Positions 1 to 11,738 of a DNA stretch of 64,000 nt are shown piece by piece. This DNA comes from Opeltia flavorubescens (Eukaryota > Ascomycota > Lecanoromycetes > Teloschistales > Teloschistaceae), in NCBI GenBank assembly GCA_000442125.1, contig KE546972.1, positions 1,673,112 to 1,737,111 of the forward strand. Direction: 5' to 3'. A model generated the notes under the pieces. That model was not told where the DNA came from. It saw only the letters and a list, made by a program, of their open reading frames with translations, and ran no database searches. Positions within the stretch are counted from its first letter, which is position 1, and every line of letters starts with the position of its first letter. The position numbers were made by a program, and so were the translations under genes.

Positions 1-716
1 CTGTGTTTCGCAATACCGTCATGAGCAAGGCGGTTGGTAACGATCCCAGTTGCAGACTGAACAATGCTAGCCTTGGGCAGATTTCGCAGAGCCGACACCA
101 ACGGATTCGTACCTAAAAATCGGAAGTAAGCTGTCAATACCACGAGGCTGCACAGGCTACTTACCTGGTATGTTCTTTTCTACCCGTTTCTGCCATTGAT
201 GTTGACTGGCCTTGAGCTCGCGCACGACGATGAAGCTGTCCTGGACCCCAAGATCTCGCTTACAGACCGGCTGTGATGATGTCGTCGGTGCTGCAGGGCA
301 TGACGATGGCGGAACAGTCGTGTAGCCGCAATCTGTCGTCACTACACCGTTTGTTGTAGATGTAAGCAGCGGCGCAGGCGATCCACCACAGTTGCAATAG
401 TTGGCCTCGCAATCCTGTTCATCTGGTACGACTACGTATGCGCATCCTGGTACTCCCCAGCACCCCTAGAATATCAACGAGTTAGTTGACTCTCACACTT
501 GAGAGAGAGGAAATCGGGCAAAGTGGACAATCGAAAATTTCATACAGGTATAGTGGTAACGCTTGTAGCTCCACATCTATCATCACGCTTTGATAGATTG
601 TTACGTCGAAGAACCGGAGAAGGTGTGATTCCAGGTTCGGCAGCAGCTCGGCCATGACATGTCGTAGCAAGAGTGGAGAGCGCTATACAGATGATGGAGC
701 AGACGGCAGTCCTCAT
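1..716 (-). CDS. Secreted Cys-rich protein, 3' end outside the window
   Basis: Three exons are visible: 716-546, 465-165 and 112-1, split by introns 545-466 and 164-113. Both introns have GT donors and TAG acceptors, and the phases agree. The start at 716 gives a hydrophobic signal peptide beginning MRTAVCSIICIALSTL. The mature part has a Cys cluster (GCWGVPGCAYVVVP, then YCNCGG) followed by a Thr/Ser-rich stretch with more cysteines, and a less structured tail that runs off the left edge. Such Cys patterns occur in secreted fungal proteins of unknown function. I do not recognise a catalytic domain. It is divergent from the next gene with about 1 kb between them. Confidence 0.7.
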
Positions 717-1770
717 GATAATTGGAGAATGAAACCTGTCGGCATGATCAAGTCACAAACCGGGCTCTTACAAGATATAGGAGTTCATTGACCGCAATCA
801 CGTCGGCTCAAATCCCGAAGCTATTGGTCTAAATTTCGAGGTCCGCAATAGTCATTATCGTCTGCAGTAGGCAAAAATTTGTGGAGGGTAGATGCAAAGC
901 GCAAGTAAGCAGAGGCATACACACAAGTGGAACTGTGCCTTCATCCGTGTTACTCTTGGTTTCAGGCAACCAGAATGATGCATACTCCTTTGAGAGCAAT
1001 TAGATGCAGTCATGCATGAGCAGGAACTGTGCCTCTATCTATTTTACTCTTGATTTCTGCGATGCTCATTTCTTACCTGGAGCTTTTGCAAGGCATCTCA
1101 AAATGGCTCCGGTACTCTGGACAAGGCTATTTTGACGCTAATGGATCATTCTCTTCCATTCATTGAGCAATCTGTGATGAGTAAGCTAAATTTTCAGGAC
1201 ACTCAACGAAGGATGGCGGTGATCCTTTCATGAAAAGAGTTTATACATGCTGGAATTATCAGATGTCACAAACTGCAGTGGCACATAGACGTTGGCTTCC
1301 GGCTAAAGACGGAACATCTAGACACATTCAAGGTTATTCACGGATGGATGATACCTCATTTCCCTAGGGGTCGGCATTCGTATCTGCGAGCAATTGCTTT
1401 GCCACGATGGCCAGCTTACATTCAATTCCAATATTACTGCATTGTAGGTCACACGAGATGCATACGTTTCTGCTGCCTTGCAGTTCGCCAATTTGTTTCT
1501 TCTGCGGCTGTCCTGCAATTACCTCGCTCCCCAATCGAAAAGCCTCACTTGTGGTAATCTCGTTGTGGAGGAGCTGAGCTAGTGTTTCGTCATTCGTCCA
1601 GGAGAGATATTATTACCCGTATTCTGGCATTCACTAATCATGATTGACAATTTTCGACGATAGTCCTTCCCCCAAGTGCCTTTTCACCCCTAACCAAGGC
1701 CTTAACATTGAAGCTCAGGTGGTTAATACCGTCACTCTACACCTAATTCTTTCTGATGAGAGTAATAGAC
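717..1770. other. Intergenic spacer with a diverged direct repeat
   Basis: This stretch separates two divergent secreted-protein genes and should hold both promoters. Short open frames here lack introns, domains or coding character. It contains an imperfect 35-bp direct repeat at 929-963 and 1023-1057, listed separately. Confidence 0.5.
929..1057. repeat. Imperfect 35-bp direct repeat, two copies
   Basis: Copies lie at 929-963 and 1023-1057; both begin GGAACTGTGCCT. By eye 29 of 35 positions agree, and five of the six differences are C/T or G/A transitions. That bias is compatible with RIP-type mutation, but the sample is tiny. Confidence 0.5.
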
Positions 1771-2794
1771 ATGAAGTCCTCACGCAGTCTCATACTCGCT
1801 CTTGCTTTCTTCTCTCCGTCCTTCGCCTCTGTCATCGAAATCACTGGATACGGCAGCCGCGAACCACCCAACCTCATCCTCCGCGACGATGGCTGCCCTA
1901 GTCGTGGCGATTGCGACTGCACCGACTGGGGCGCTGATTGCGACGTGGTGGACTGGAGCTGGGCAACCTGCGACGCATTTCCAGACGCCTGCAAGACGCC
2001 CGTTCCTGCCGTGCCTGTCGAAGGACCGCTCCAGTGCGCACCAGGGAATCAAGACACATACAAATCGTGTTGGAACGATATCCATGCGAATCTAGTGGAT
2101 GAATGTGCGTCTGCGATGGGAAACCAGCTGCCGGGTGGCAAGGTGAATAGCAGGAGCCCGAACATCACCCAGGTTCTGCGGGATGGTGGCAGTGGAGGCC
2201 ACGGGGTGACATACAGTGAGTCGTTCCTTTTTGGTGTCATCTCCGTAGTAGATGAGAGTGAGAGGAGAAATTTTAGAGGATGCTTGACTGATCATGGTAT
2301 ACCATACAGTGATGAATATAGGATGGATCCCCGGCTGCGATTTGTATGATGAAATGGTGCCTGACAATCCCTTCAGTCATTCCGGAGCTGATGATAGGAA
2401 CTACGTCGCAATCATCAAGGACACATATCACAAGTGTAAGTGCTTCCCTAAACCCTATACATTCATTACCTGTATTTATTTGATGTTATTTGATACGTTT
2501 CTCGTTTTCCCTCGGTAGCACGACACTTTGGTGAGCAGCAAATAAGATTCTCTCTAGAATAATTCCTGAGCCCAAGTGTGTCATTTTACTTCATTCTTCT
2601 CCGATAGAAAAGGAAAGGACGCTCACAAACCTTCTGTTCGACACACAGGTACAGGTAATTCCGGACTCGGCGGTTATTCTGACGTTGGGTGTCTGCGGTA
2701 TGGGTTTTACCCAAATGACATCGATGGCGTCTTTGCTTCGCCACCACATCCAGAAAAGTTTTGGAATTCTTATCCAAACATTTGCGGGAAGTGA
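1771..2794 (+). CDS. Small secreted Cys-rich protein, three exons
   Basis: Exons are 1771-2215, 2322-2435 and 2649-2794; the splice phases (1, 1) are consistent and give about 234 residues. The start at 1771 gives a clean signal peptide (MKSSRSLILALAFFSPSFAS); an in-frame ATG at 1756 adds five residues before it. The mature protein has a dense Cys region (DDGCPSRGDCDCTDWGADC), a middle with CW and DEC motifs, then WIPGCDLY, HKCTGNSGLGG and DVGCLRYGFYP. The spacing W-PGC, C-G-GLGG, GCL-Y-F is what decided the third-exon frame. The same kind of tail is seen in some secreted fungal chitinase-related proteins, from memory; no chitinase catalytic motif is present. Function unknown. Confidence 0.7.
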
Positions 2795-3645
2795 ACTAGA
2801 AGCTGTTGAGATGGTTTGGGTAGAGGCAAATTGGCTTGTGAAGTAGCAATGGAAAGACTTAGGAACAATTGTATCGGCTAAGGAAGATAACAAGGATATC
2901 GTATAAGCATCTCCCGTGACTCCACACAATTCAACGTCTCTAAAATTGATCTCCTGACGTAAGACGATATGACAATGTCAATACAGTTTGGCATGTCTTT
3001 TCCGAAGACATTGAAAGGAAGAACAGGGTGGATGTCCAAACAGGTTTCGATACTCTGTAAATTGAGTTCAGCGTCCCTCTACGGTTCGAAATATGATACC
3101 AATACTTTGCTGGTTGGAAAAAATTTTGATTTTCCAGTATCAAATCGCTAAAACCTAGGATTATCGATATTTTAAACAGCAAAATGAGAAAATTCGATAG
3201 GCGTGAGTAAGACACAACGAATATTAAAGTGCTTAGTATACTAGAAATTGCAGAACAAGAGATCTGTCGTGATCGCGGCAAGATGAACATGGTGGTAGCT
3301 GTAAAATTCTCTGCATGGCTTTATTGGCTGACACTGGTGAAAGCTAATTATCCTATATTATTGCCGAGCTTCTTTGAAGGCGCCTTAAGTGCCGAGCTAA
3401 AAAAAGTAGATCTCAAAGCAAGAAATCTCTCTTCTTTCTGCTAAGTATAGCCATCTGCAGACCCTATTCGCTACTCCTGTTGTATAAAGACCTGTGAGTA
3501 CTAAGAAAGATCGACGTGATCACAATTGATCACACAATACCCTACGACAAGACAGTAGCCTAACCTCATTGATCTTTATCGTTAGTAAGTTCAATTCACA
3601 TCAAATTCGTCCCTTGAAGTTACTTAGTGCTTGACGAGACGAGAA
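2795..3645. other. Intergenic, AT-rich
   Basis: No gene is recognised. A 116-codon reverse-strand frame (3290-2940) has a composition typical of the complement of AT-rich DNA and no coding signature. Confidence 0.4.
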
Positions 3646-4269
3646 ATGAGATCAGTCCTATTTATTGCCGGCTTCAGCCTTGTGTTTGGTGTTTCCTTGA
3701 GCGAATGTTCCGCCAATAGGGCCTGCGATAACCACGACAAGCAAGCATCAGTCTCTCCTCTCCTCACTCATTGTAGCTCTTTCTGAACTACCTGAGTTGC
3801 CCCAGGAATTAGTCCCACCCTCCTTCAGCTGTTTTCTCAGATCAAAGAATTGAGACCAAATGCGAAAGTCATCGTCCTCAGTTATGTTCAGTTCTGGCCA
3901 GTTGACGACTTCCCCAACGAATGCCCTACCGCGCCATTGCGACGACCCTCATCTGCTGAGAAAGACCTCATGAATCAACTTGTTGTGGAGATGAATGATG
4001 CGCTTTCTCAAGCGGCAAGTGAGAGCGGATATTAATACGTGGATGTGGACGAATCCTTCGAAGGTCATAGGTTGTGTCAACTCTCGCCTTGGATACAGGT
4101 TAAGTTCATTAAACGTCTCGTGTAAGGCGATGATGACGGTTTTCAAGATCCATATATCAATTTTGGTGTTTTCCATCCGAATGAAGAGGGCCAGAAACGG
4201 TATACGTCTCAGCTGGCAGCGGCAACAGACTGCGGAGCGGGCTTTAAGCTTACATCTTTCGAGCTATAA
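3646..4269 (+). pseudogene. Decayed secreted SGNH/GDSL-hydrolase-like gene
   Basis: An ATG at 3646 opens a signal-peptide-like start (MRSVLFIAGFSLVFGVSLS) that soon hits stops. From about 3817 the frame reads LLQLFSQIKELRPNAKVIVL and continues to a TAA at 4033-4035. Past that stop the same frame continues as VDVDESFEGHRLC. A further segment reads YINFGVFHPNEEGQKRYTSQ and ends at 4269. The GHR..C and HPN..G..RY pieces match the C-terminal half of secreted SGNH esterases, where the HPN histidine is the catalytic base. The stop could come from a single C-to-T change of CAA. The N-terminal GDS block was not found, and frames shift between the pieces. Confidence 0.6.
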
Positions 4270-5315
4270 TCACCCCATCCCTTTGTTCAGGACTGTTCGA
4301 GGTGCTTCCGAAGCCCAATGTTAGGAATGACTCAAATTCAATCAGTTTAGGCGCAGATCAGATTTCAACAAAGAATGTTGAGTAGAGGAGATGAAGCGCA
4401 GATAAGATAGTAAGACTGCTCGGTAATAACATCGAAGAATAGTCCTTTTGACAATTTTGAAAGCTCTTATGAAGCTCCCATGCACATATCAAGACAAAAA
4501 TGACGTACGCCCATGTTCACATGACTATCTTACGCCACACCCAATGAATTTACTGCACTCTCGATTGCCCGAGAAAGAATCGGTTGCCAATCCAGGGAGA
4601 AGATTAGAAGATGTAGCTCAAAGGTCTTCGTGTGGGATCATAAGATCATCAGCGTTTACGTAGCCGCTGAATCCTAATGCATCTATCTTGTATTATCTAC
4701 TTTGCCAACTTTCTTCCAAAGATATATCCCTTTATTTAGATTTGTCGACTTCGAAGTTATCAGTACCGATACTGTCCAGTGTAAAGTAATTGCTACCAGA
4801 ACGAATTGTGGAGACAAGCAAATACATAGGCGTCAAAGTAACATATAAGTTATGTCAGGACTGTTTACCAAAGATCTCAGTGCACTTCCCTTTCACCTGG
4901 TTTATAGTCCTAGTGATTGCCTCCTGATTTTGGCCCGTATGTCCACCGAGGATATGACGAAAGCAATCAAGAACGTGGCAGGAAGGCATGTTCTTTTCCA
5001 GGGTTCGTATTTAGATGCTGGAAAGTAATACAATACCCTAATTGTGGTTCTGCGTCCCTGGACATTACCCAGAACCTGAAAACACATCGATTCTTCTTGG
5101 CGAATTAAAAACCCATCTCTAAGTAGGAAAGAAACTGCCTCAAATTGAATCTTGATGCTTTAGTAGCACAAGCAACGGTATCATTGCTAGTCATCCAGAT
5201 CAACCTCATTCATTGCGACTCAGTCACCTAATTCAAATGCAACGTAACCGATAAGGCCAATGTCGATCACGTCCTTGCCGAAATTACACCGCAGAAAAAA
5301 ACTGGTACTGACTAG
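4270..5315. other. Intergenic, no feature recognised
   Basis: No frame in this kilobase has coding character on either strand. Confidence 0.4.
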
Positions 5316-5537
5316 CAAATCGCCCTAGTCTTCAACCCAAATCTCTTCTTTCAAGCCTTCTTCTATGCCGCCTGCACCTCCATCGTTTCTGACACCTTGA
5401 GCGACCTCCTCATGGCCGACAGAATTACTCCCGTCTTCTACTTGCACGAGCACGCTGATCTCCCCAGCGACACCGAAGCTCTTGCAGATGACCTGGTCCG
5501 CGCCTCCAACGACCCAGAGCAAGATTCAATAGCCTAG
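5316..5537 (+). pseudogene. Orphan terminal exon or gene fragment
   Basis: A 73-codon open stretch follows a plausible acceptor (ACTAG) and ends with TAG at 5535. It reads like real protein: a hydrophobic start (IALVFNPNLFFQAFFYAAC) and an acidic hydrophilic end. Codons are C-ending rich, unlike the surrounding DNA. No upstream exon or start codon could be joined to it, so it may be the last exon of a gene I could not resolve or the remnant of one. Family not recognised. Confidence 0.35.
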
Positions 5538-6160
5538 CCACTTGTCCATTCTACAATCGGCATTGTTGCTATATCTTCCAGCCAGCCTTGTCCCTTTTAC
5601 ATCAACCCCAATGGTATATGTACTTGCTCCTTAGTGTACCAGAGTCGAGATGATGATGGGTGATGGAAGCAGGACCTGAGGTAAATCGGTTTCTCGATTA
5701 CATTGCTACACCGAAATAGCTTTTACTTAGGCGAATTACACTCCTCACAAGTTGACCAACAGAAAAAGATGGAATACCAAAGCAAGGACTGAAAAGAAAT
5801 CAAACATTCCGTGAATGTATTATCCCCCGTCTCCTCCTTCGCAAACCAGTTGTATACTAGAATCATCATGCTGCAACACTCCCCAATTCTCTTCCCAATG
5901 GAATTATATCAACTTCTTCCAAGGGAAAAAACAAGACTGTAAAGAAGAAAATCGACCATTCACAGATCTACGCCCTCTATCTCCCAAATATCAGTCCAAT
6001 ATTAGAGAACCCGAAAACAAGTGCTACTACTCGCACAAACCGCATTCCAAAACAGGAAATTTTGAATATAATTCCAGACTTCACTCAACCCCCGGCACTC
6101 AATCCATCGGCTTGAAGAGAATCTCATCTATAATAACGACCCAAACCAAGCTCCAAATCC
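5538..6160. other. Intergenic, no feature recognised
   Basis: A 126-codon frame at 5815-6195 has no start context, no domain and low-information composition; it is treated as chance. Confidence 0.4.
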
Positions 6161-7700
6161 TTAAAACCCCGACCTCACTGCCGGCGACCTTCTAGGCAAG
6201 TGCCTGGGGGAACTCTGGTTCTCCGCGGAAGAATCAACCTCCTTATCATTGTGGCCAAAATGGATGTACAGCTCCATTTTCCCCACATACGGTTTGACGA
6301 AGTCAGAAAACGCAGCCAAAGATGATGGTATGGTAGGTATCAAATTTTGCCAGTCGTGCAGTATTGAACTTGAAAACCTGCGTTGATTGCTGGAGCATCT
6401 TCGTCCAGGTTTTGGATTACTATGCCGCATAGAAGCCATCGTGGAGGCTACGCCAATTCTGTTCATCATTGAGGAATCGCATTCAAGATGGGCAATAATT
6501 CACAGTAGTGGGACTCGCGTGGACAGAAAGGGGAACCCAAGCTAACCAGCATGAAGATTCGATCAATACTGTTGTAAAACGTTGGGCGGCTAATCCGCTG
6601 ATTGCTGCAGAATACAAGACTTTCATGATTCAAAACCTCGTTACGCATTATATTCGCCACATCCATCGGCTGTGAGTCATCATTCAAGCCGCTGTGATAG
6701 AAGTGGAACCGAAAGTTCCATTGAATGCATAGCCATTGACCGCGAACGATATCGCTCCTCCTTCACTTTTATTTGTGCCCTGGAAGGTGAGATCGTCGAT
6801 AACGTAGGCAAGAACATAAACCCGGCCCAGCGTTACAGTACCAACGGTGATAGTAAAGTACGAGAACGGCCCAGTAGTTGTGCTCCATAGGAGGAAACTC
6901 GTCTAGCTATTTGGGATCAGGGCCGCTGCTAAAGGCAGAGTCCAGATAAGTGGGTAATAAATAGTAGTCAACTCTGGCATCTCTCCAGCATATTTGGTAC
7001 TCGCAGTATTGCGGGTAAGCTTGAACCAGGTAAGCTTCTGGTCTTGTGGGTAAGTTGGAGCAGCTACCCGGCGGCAAAAACATTTGCGGGTCCTTGAATA
7101 GATATACCGATCGCTGTAATACGATCTCCGATTATGGAGCCGGTTGGTACGAAAGACAAAGTCTTCTGCTTGCTGGTATCTGTGGACAATACTTTCTGAT
7201 TCGCGACAACCGGCGTGGTCGCACTGTTCAACACCACGAAGCTGTTGTTGAAACTCAACCCGAAAAGGGTCGATTGCCTTTTGATAGCTAGTAGATACTT
7301 GTAAGCCGTATGTATATCTGGCATTGAGGTAATGAAGCGTGAAGGACTCGAAAATATCGACAACTTCGACCTCTGGATTCCACTCACAGCTTCAGAATTT
7401 TCCAAGCCTCTGTCCAACCTTCTTGCACCTTCATCTATAAGCTCGTGGGCGGATCGTTATGACGTACAGAACTGCCTGCATTCTTTAGCCGATTAATTAA
7501 CCCAGACTCTACAGCCACAAATGTCTCGCAGAAGGGATTGTCCACGCCTGCTTCACGGCAGCGTACCTCCAATCAGCCAGCTTTATCGGCAGGAGGGATG
7601 TCGACATTCTTCTGAATACGACCTAGAAAGCGGAAGCCGGGCGCAACAAGTCCAAGCACGGCCAGGATGAACGAGTCGACGTAAATCAGGTATGATCAAG
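6161..7700 (-). pseudogene. Decayed reverse-strand gene, several frameshifts and stops
   Basis: Reading the reverse strand from 7690 downward gives successive protein-like pieces in changing frames. In order: a hydrophobic stretch (YLIYVDSFILAVLGLVAPGF), a Cys-containing piece (EAGVDNPFCETFVAVESGLI), then a piece at 7417-7064. A beta-rich segment at 7063-6690 follows, interrupted by one TAG and including AISFAVNGYAFNGTFGSTSI. Two more open segments lie at 6687-6466 and 6469-6161. At least two frameshifts and two stops separate them with no splice sites that repair the frame. The family is not recognised. The alternative is a multi-exon gene with unusual introns, which I consider less likely. 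Confidence 0.45.
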
Positions 7701-9162
7701 CATCCGTAAATACAGAGTCAACTACATGTCAGTTCTAATGCTATCAATAACTTGAGTTCTTATCATACACGATGCTGAAGAAAAAAAAAAGAAAGTTTTT
7801 ATCTACCAAGCCACGTGTTTGAAATGATGGCAAATGGCACAGTCGCTAAATAGGCAAGGCATTGTTCACCCCCCGTGGCTGTTTGGTTGACCGAGTCCGA
7901 CCCCAACCAGGAAGCACAGCATCACCAGCACACGATTTTGCATATATTATTTCCTTACCCAAGATCAACAACAGTCTTTTGCAGCAGCCCTATTTCAAAG
8001 ATGACGCTTACCCCAGGGCGCGCGGTCAAGCTATGAAAAATACAGCCCACCCGCTGCACCGATCCCTACATTCGGCTATCTAGAAAAGCGATAGAGATTT
8101 CTCTCATCTATGACATGGGGGGAGTGTAACTGTATCTCCTCTGTCTGAGTCGCGTTCACGTTTTCTCAAATTCATATCTCGGACTTTTCTTTTGAGCATG
8201 GATAGAAGATACTTACTTGCTTCGGATGGGGAGAGATATTAGAGCGCTGATAAAAAGTGTATCCTCCTTATTCCTAGAGCGTGAAGAGAAAGTCTTTATA
8301 ATGAGTGGCGGCAAGGTATGGAGAGACATGGTTGTAGAAATGTACTTTTTCGCAGAGTCTGCCTCTTAGAAAGGTTATAGTGACCGCCCGAGCTATAATC
8401 TTCTATATCCTGGTCGGACATGACGTTTCTCACCGATGCTCGATCGTTACAGTGACAAAAGCCACGACTTATGAGCCAAAGCCCAACGAGCATCATCAAC
8501 CATGCAGAAGATTTGTGCGATATATAAGTGCCGTGCGAAGAGACATATATATCTGCGAAAACTTACATTAGACGTGGACCTTGGTGTGGGGCGCAAGACT
8601 TTTAGCGGCCTGATATTTGTAATCTTTTTCGGCGGGTTTCTGCTCTATGCTGTACAAGAACGCTCGGAATGCTGGAATCTAGGGCTTTTAGGTGAAGGAT
8701 CTTGATGGTTCTCGGTGCGTTTTGTTCATGTGGATTGTTTGGGAAATATGTCTATGGGTTGGTTGGAATTTTGTGACTTTTGTTATGGGGGATGTGTGTG
8801 GAGTTGAGGCAGTGGAGGGAGTGGTTGTGGCAATGGGGGACGATGTGGAGGTTTATTTGGTTGGTGGGAATTGCATCTCATACAATTTTGGAGATGTGCT
8901 ATGTAAGTGAAGTGTCAAAAAATTGATAGAGGGAGTAGATAAGAACCAATGTTCAAGAGACACGCTTCGGGAAAGGTTGTGCGATTGATTGATTGATTGA
9001 TGGTGGATGATGATTATATAGCCGACGAGAAGCTCTCATCACCATCGATCATAGCACTATTCAGACCAGCCCGCAAAAAGTAAATAAATCACGAACTGTA
9101 CAAATCCCACACCAAACCTAAACCCCTCACCGCATTTACCTCCACCATACCCCCATCCCAAA
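7701..9162. other. Intergenic, includes a G/T-rich stretch
   Basis: No gene is recognised. The + strand at about 8700-8880 is strongly G/T-rich with a long open frame of biased composition (Val, Gly, Trp), typical of strand skew rather than coding. A GATT microsatellite lies at 8983-9001. Confidence 0.4.
8983..9001. repeat. GATT tetranucleotide microsatellite
   Basis: Four full GATT units plus a partial fifth, seen directly. Confidence 0.8.
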
Positions 9163-10664
9163 TCAATCCTGATACCCATACGCAACAACCACATCCGGAT
9201 CCGCCTGGTTGAAATCCGCCGCCGTACTCCCAGAACTGAACTCCTTATCATACTTGAAATACGCACACTGCCACTCATTCGTGCTCCTCCGGAAATGCAA
9301 ATCTATGCTGTAGTAATCGAATGCGATTGCATCGTTTGCACATCTTTGTACTGCTTCGCAGACAGTGAGGGAGCAGTCGTAGGTTACCATGTTGTACCAG
9401 TAATCGCAGGCGCCGTAGGGACCGGTGAGGGAGGCGCTGCAGAGTGGGTCTTCATAGAAGCCTGTGCCGGTGTAGAATTGGGTGAATGTAGCGGTGCGGT
9501 CGATGGGAGAGTCGGGGTCGGAGTGGTCTGAGTAGGAGGCTGTGACGGAGGGGCAGGAGCGGGTGTCTGCTATTGTGGGGGGGACGTCGCAGACGGAGGA
9601 TTGGGTGGGGGTGCTGGTGGCGGTGATGGTGATTGTGGTGGTGCGTGTTACTGGGGAGTTTTTGTCAGCGTGGCGTATTCAATATTTATGAAGACGGATG
9701 ATTATGGAATCTGCTTACTAGGAAGGAGGGTCGTTGTAACGGTGCTTGTGATTGTTGTCGTTGGCGTATCTGTTGAAGTCGACGTTGCCGTTAGGGTAGT
9801 GGTACTTGTGAATGTGGTTGGCGTTGAAGTGATTTTCGTCGCTGCATTAATCCTGAGCTCAGCGAACATGGTCGCAATAAAGTAGGGGGAGAGTGGAGTT
9901 TAGTCTGTCAAAAGGATATACATAGACTTGCACTTACACTTGCAGGACGTAGAAGTGCTGATGGTCTGGATGTAGATTTCGCGGACTGCACATGTTCTCG
10001 ATTAGCTTTCTTATCATTGTTGATGTGTTTTGAGGATCACCAACAGCAATAGACCTTTTGGGGGAATCCGGGAGCACGGCGTTCGATGGCAGGGACGCCA
10101 TGTGGATGTTCGAGAGCAGGCTCATTTGCTCGCTTGTCTTTTGGCGCAGCGTTGATAGCGACCGTGGTTGTCGCGGAGGCTGTCACGGAGACGGTCGATT
10201 GGGCCGCTGTAGCTGTGACTGTAGCAGTTCTTGTTTGGGTCGGCGCGGTAATCTATTAGTCGCGGAATGAGCATGAGTGTTGTGCGAGAGGTAATCGACG
10301 AGTTATTCATATTTGAGACGGACCGTTATGATAGAGGTAGTGTACGTAGCCGTCGTTACTCTCGGAATGGGTAAAATTGGAACGGTTACGAAGCACGTTG
10401 AGATAGTGACCGTCTGTGTCGGGGCAGTCAGCCAAAAAACAACGGAATACATGTACGGTTTGACGAAATGGATTTCACTCAGTAACTTACCGATGTCTTC
10501 GTAGTAGTCCCAGTGACCGTTTCTAGCGTCGTTGGCACTGGTGAAACTACCTTGGTGCCATACGACGTCTGGCAGAAATCGAATGTACTAGTGGTTGTTG
10601 CACATTGACCAAGTATGGATAGGGCCAACAAGCTTCCGAGGGTAGTTAATACACCGAACTTCAT
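9163..10664 (-). CDS. Secreted Thr-rich mucin-like protein
   Basis: The start at 10664 gives a signal peptide (MKFGVLTTLGSLLALSILGQ). The first exon ends at 10491 with a GTAAGT donor. Further exon-like blocks in the reverse reading are rich in TVT/TAT/TTT repeats: about 10416-10325, 10255-10065, 10000-9950, 9850-9722 and 9655-9163, though only the first and last are firm. The last exon holds a Cys-rich globular tail including CDVPPTIADTRSCPSVTA, GPYGACDYWYN and SLTVCEAVQRCANDAIAFDY, ending YGYQD at 9163. The layout is that of a secreted or wall-associated O-glycosylated protein with a C-terminal Cys domain, a common fungal design. Exact function unknown; internal splice sites need transcript data. 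Confidence 0.7.
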
Positions 10665-11738
10665 CTTCAATCTTCTATCTTTCTGATCGACCGTGATTGG
10701 GGATTTTTCCAGACCAAATTCGAGTCGATCCAGGGAATGCCATCGTCTTTATTCGATCAGAATATTGAAAGCTAAGGAATATAGCGCGGTCCTCTTCCGC
10801 TGCTAACATCGAGCATTTCGTTCCCCTTTCACGTTTAGGTGCTACAGGGGAGGCAGATTGTATCCATCTACCGGGGTAGAATGTACTATGGGATGGGATC
10901 GCTCATGAGATTATGGATGGACCGTGCGCATTGACCGTGCGCATAGAAATATGTTGCGGAAAGTTTTAGTCGTTCCGTGGTAGGTGAGATGAAAATCCCG
11001 CGTATTCATCGTTTCTGGTCCACGAGCCTGTGCACCGCATAGCAAACGCCAGCATCAGCCACGAGATCCATGTGCCCGACACGTATTACACAGCCGCATG
11101 AAGAAGTCATTCATTGCTCGAACCACCATTATGACTGTACTGAAGATGGTGGAAACAACCTGGAAGATCTCTGTCAGGCCTAGATCATCGGGCTGCAACG
11201 TGGGTAGGCCAGGAACGGCTTGCAAGTTACGTGTGGGGCGTAATTAAGCATGCCTCGAATCTCGTGGGCATAGCACTAAGGTGATATTCCCCGATACGCT
11301 ATGTCTTTTTCAGAAGTGGGGAATCCTCAATGCGGTATGTGGGGAGAAATCGATAGTGGCCGATCTTTGATGTACCGAGGCAGCGCCGAAACAAATGTTT
11401 CTCCCTCATCTGTCGTCGCAAGCCAGAGACAATAGGACAAGATTGTGGTCGAACATGGATCATAATAGAGGGAATACCCTGGACTGTTTGCGTCGAAGAA
11501 GAGAAAGAGAATCCGCAACGCCAAGAAGCATAGGAAAAGGGTTAATCGATAAATACAGGTCTATGCACAAACCCTGATTAAGAGCGCGCCAAGACTTCAG
11601 AGACACGTGACCGAGCAATGACTTCCAGATTTGCTCGCTAGGAATTTGAGGGAAATGCTTCTCTTCTTTCCATGACCTTCAAGTCACCGACATTGGTTAC
11701 AGCGATATCAGAAGACATGCGGAATTTTAAAGAAATGA
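10665..11738. other. Intergenic with a short tandem duplication
   Basis: No gene recognised. A 12-base unit GACCGTGCGCAT occurs twice close together near 10920-10945. Confidence 0.4.

Noticed and set aside
2591-2846. Alternative third-exon frame for the secreted gene (ending at 2846)
   Set aside because: It is open but lacks the cysteine/Gly pattern; the frame ending at 2794 gives HKCTGNSGLGG and GCLRYGF with matching splice phases.
2940-3290. 116-codon reverse frame with hydrophobic stretches
   Set aside because: AT-rich chance frame without start context or family.
8692-8910. G/T-rich 72-codon frame rich in Val, Trp and Gly
   Set aside because: Strand skew gives low-information protein; no start context or domain.
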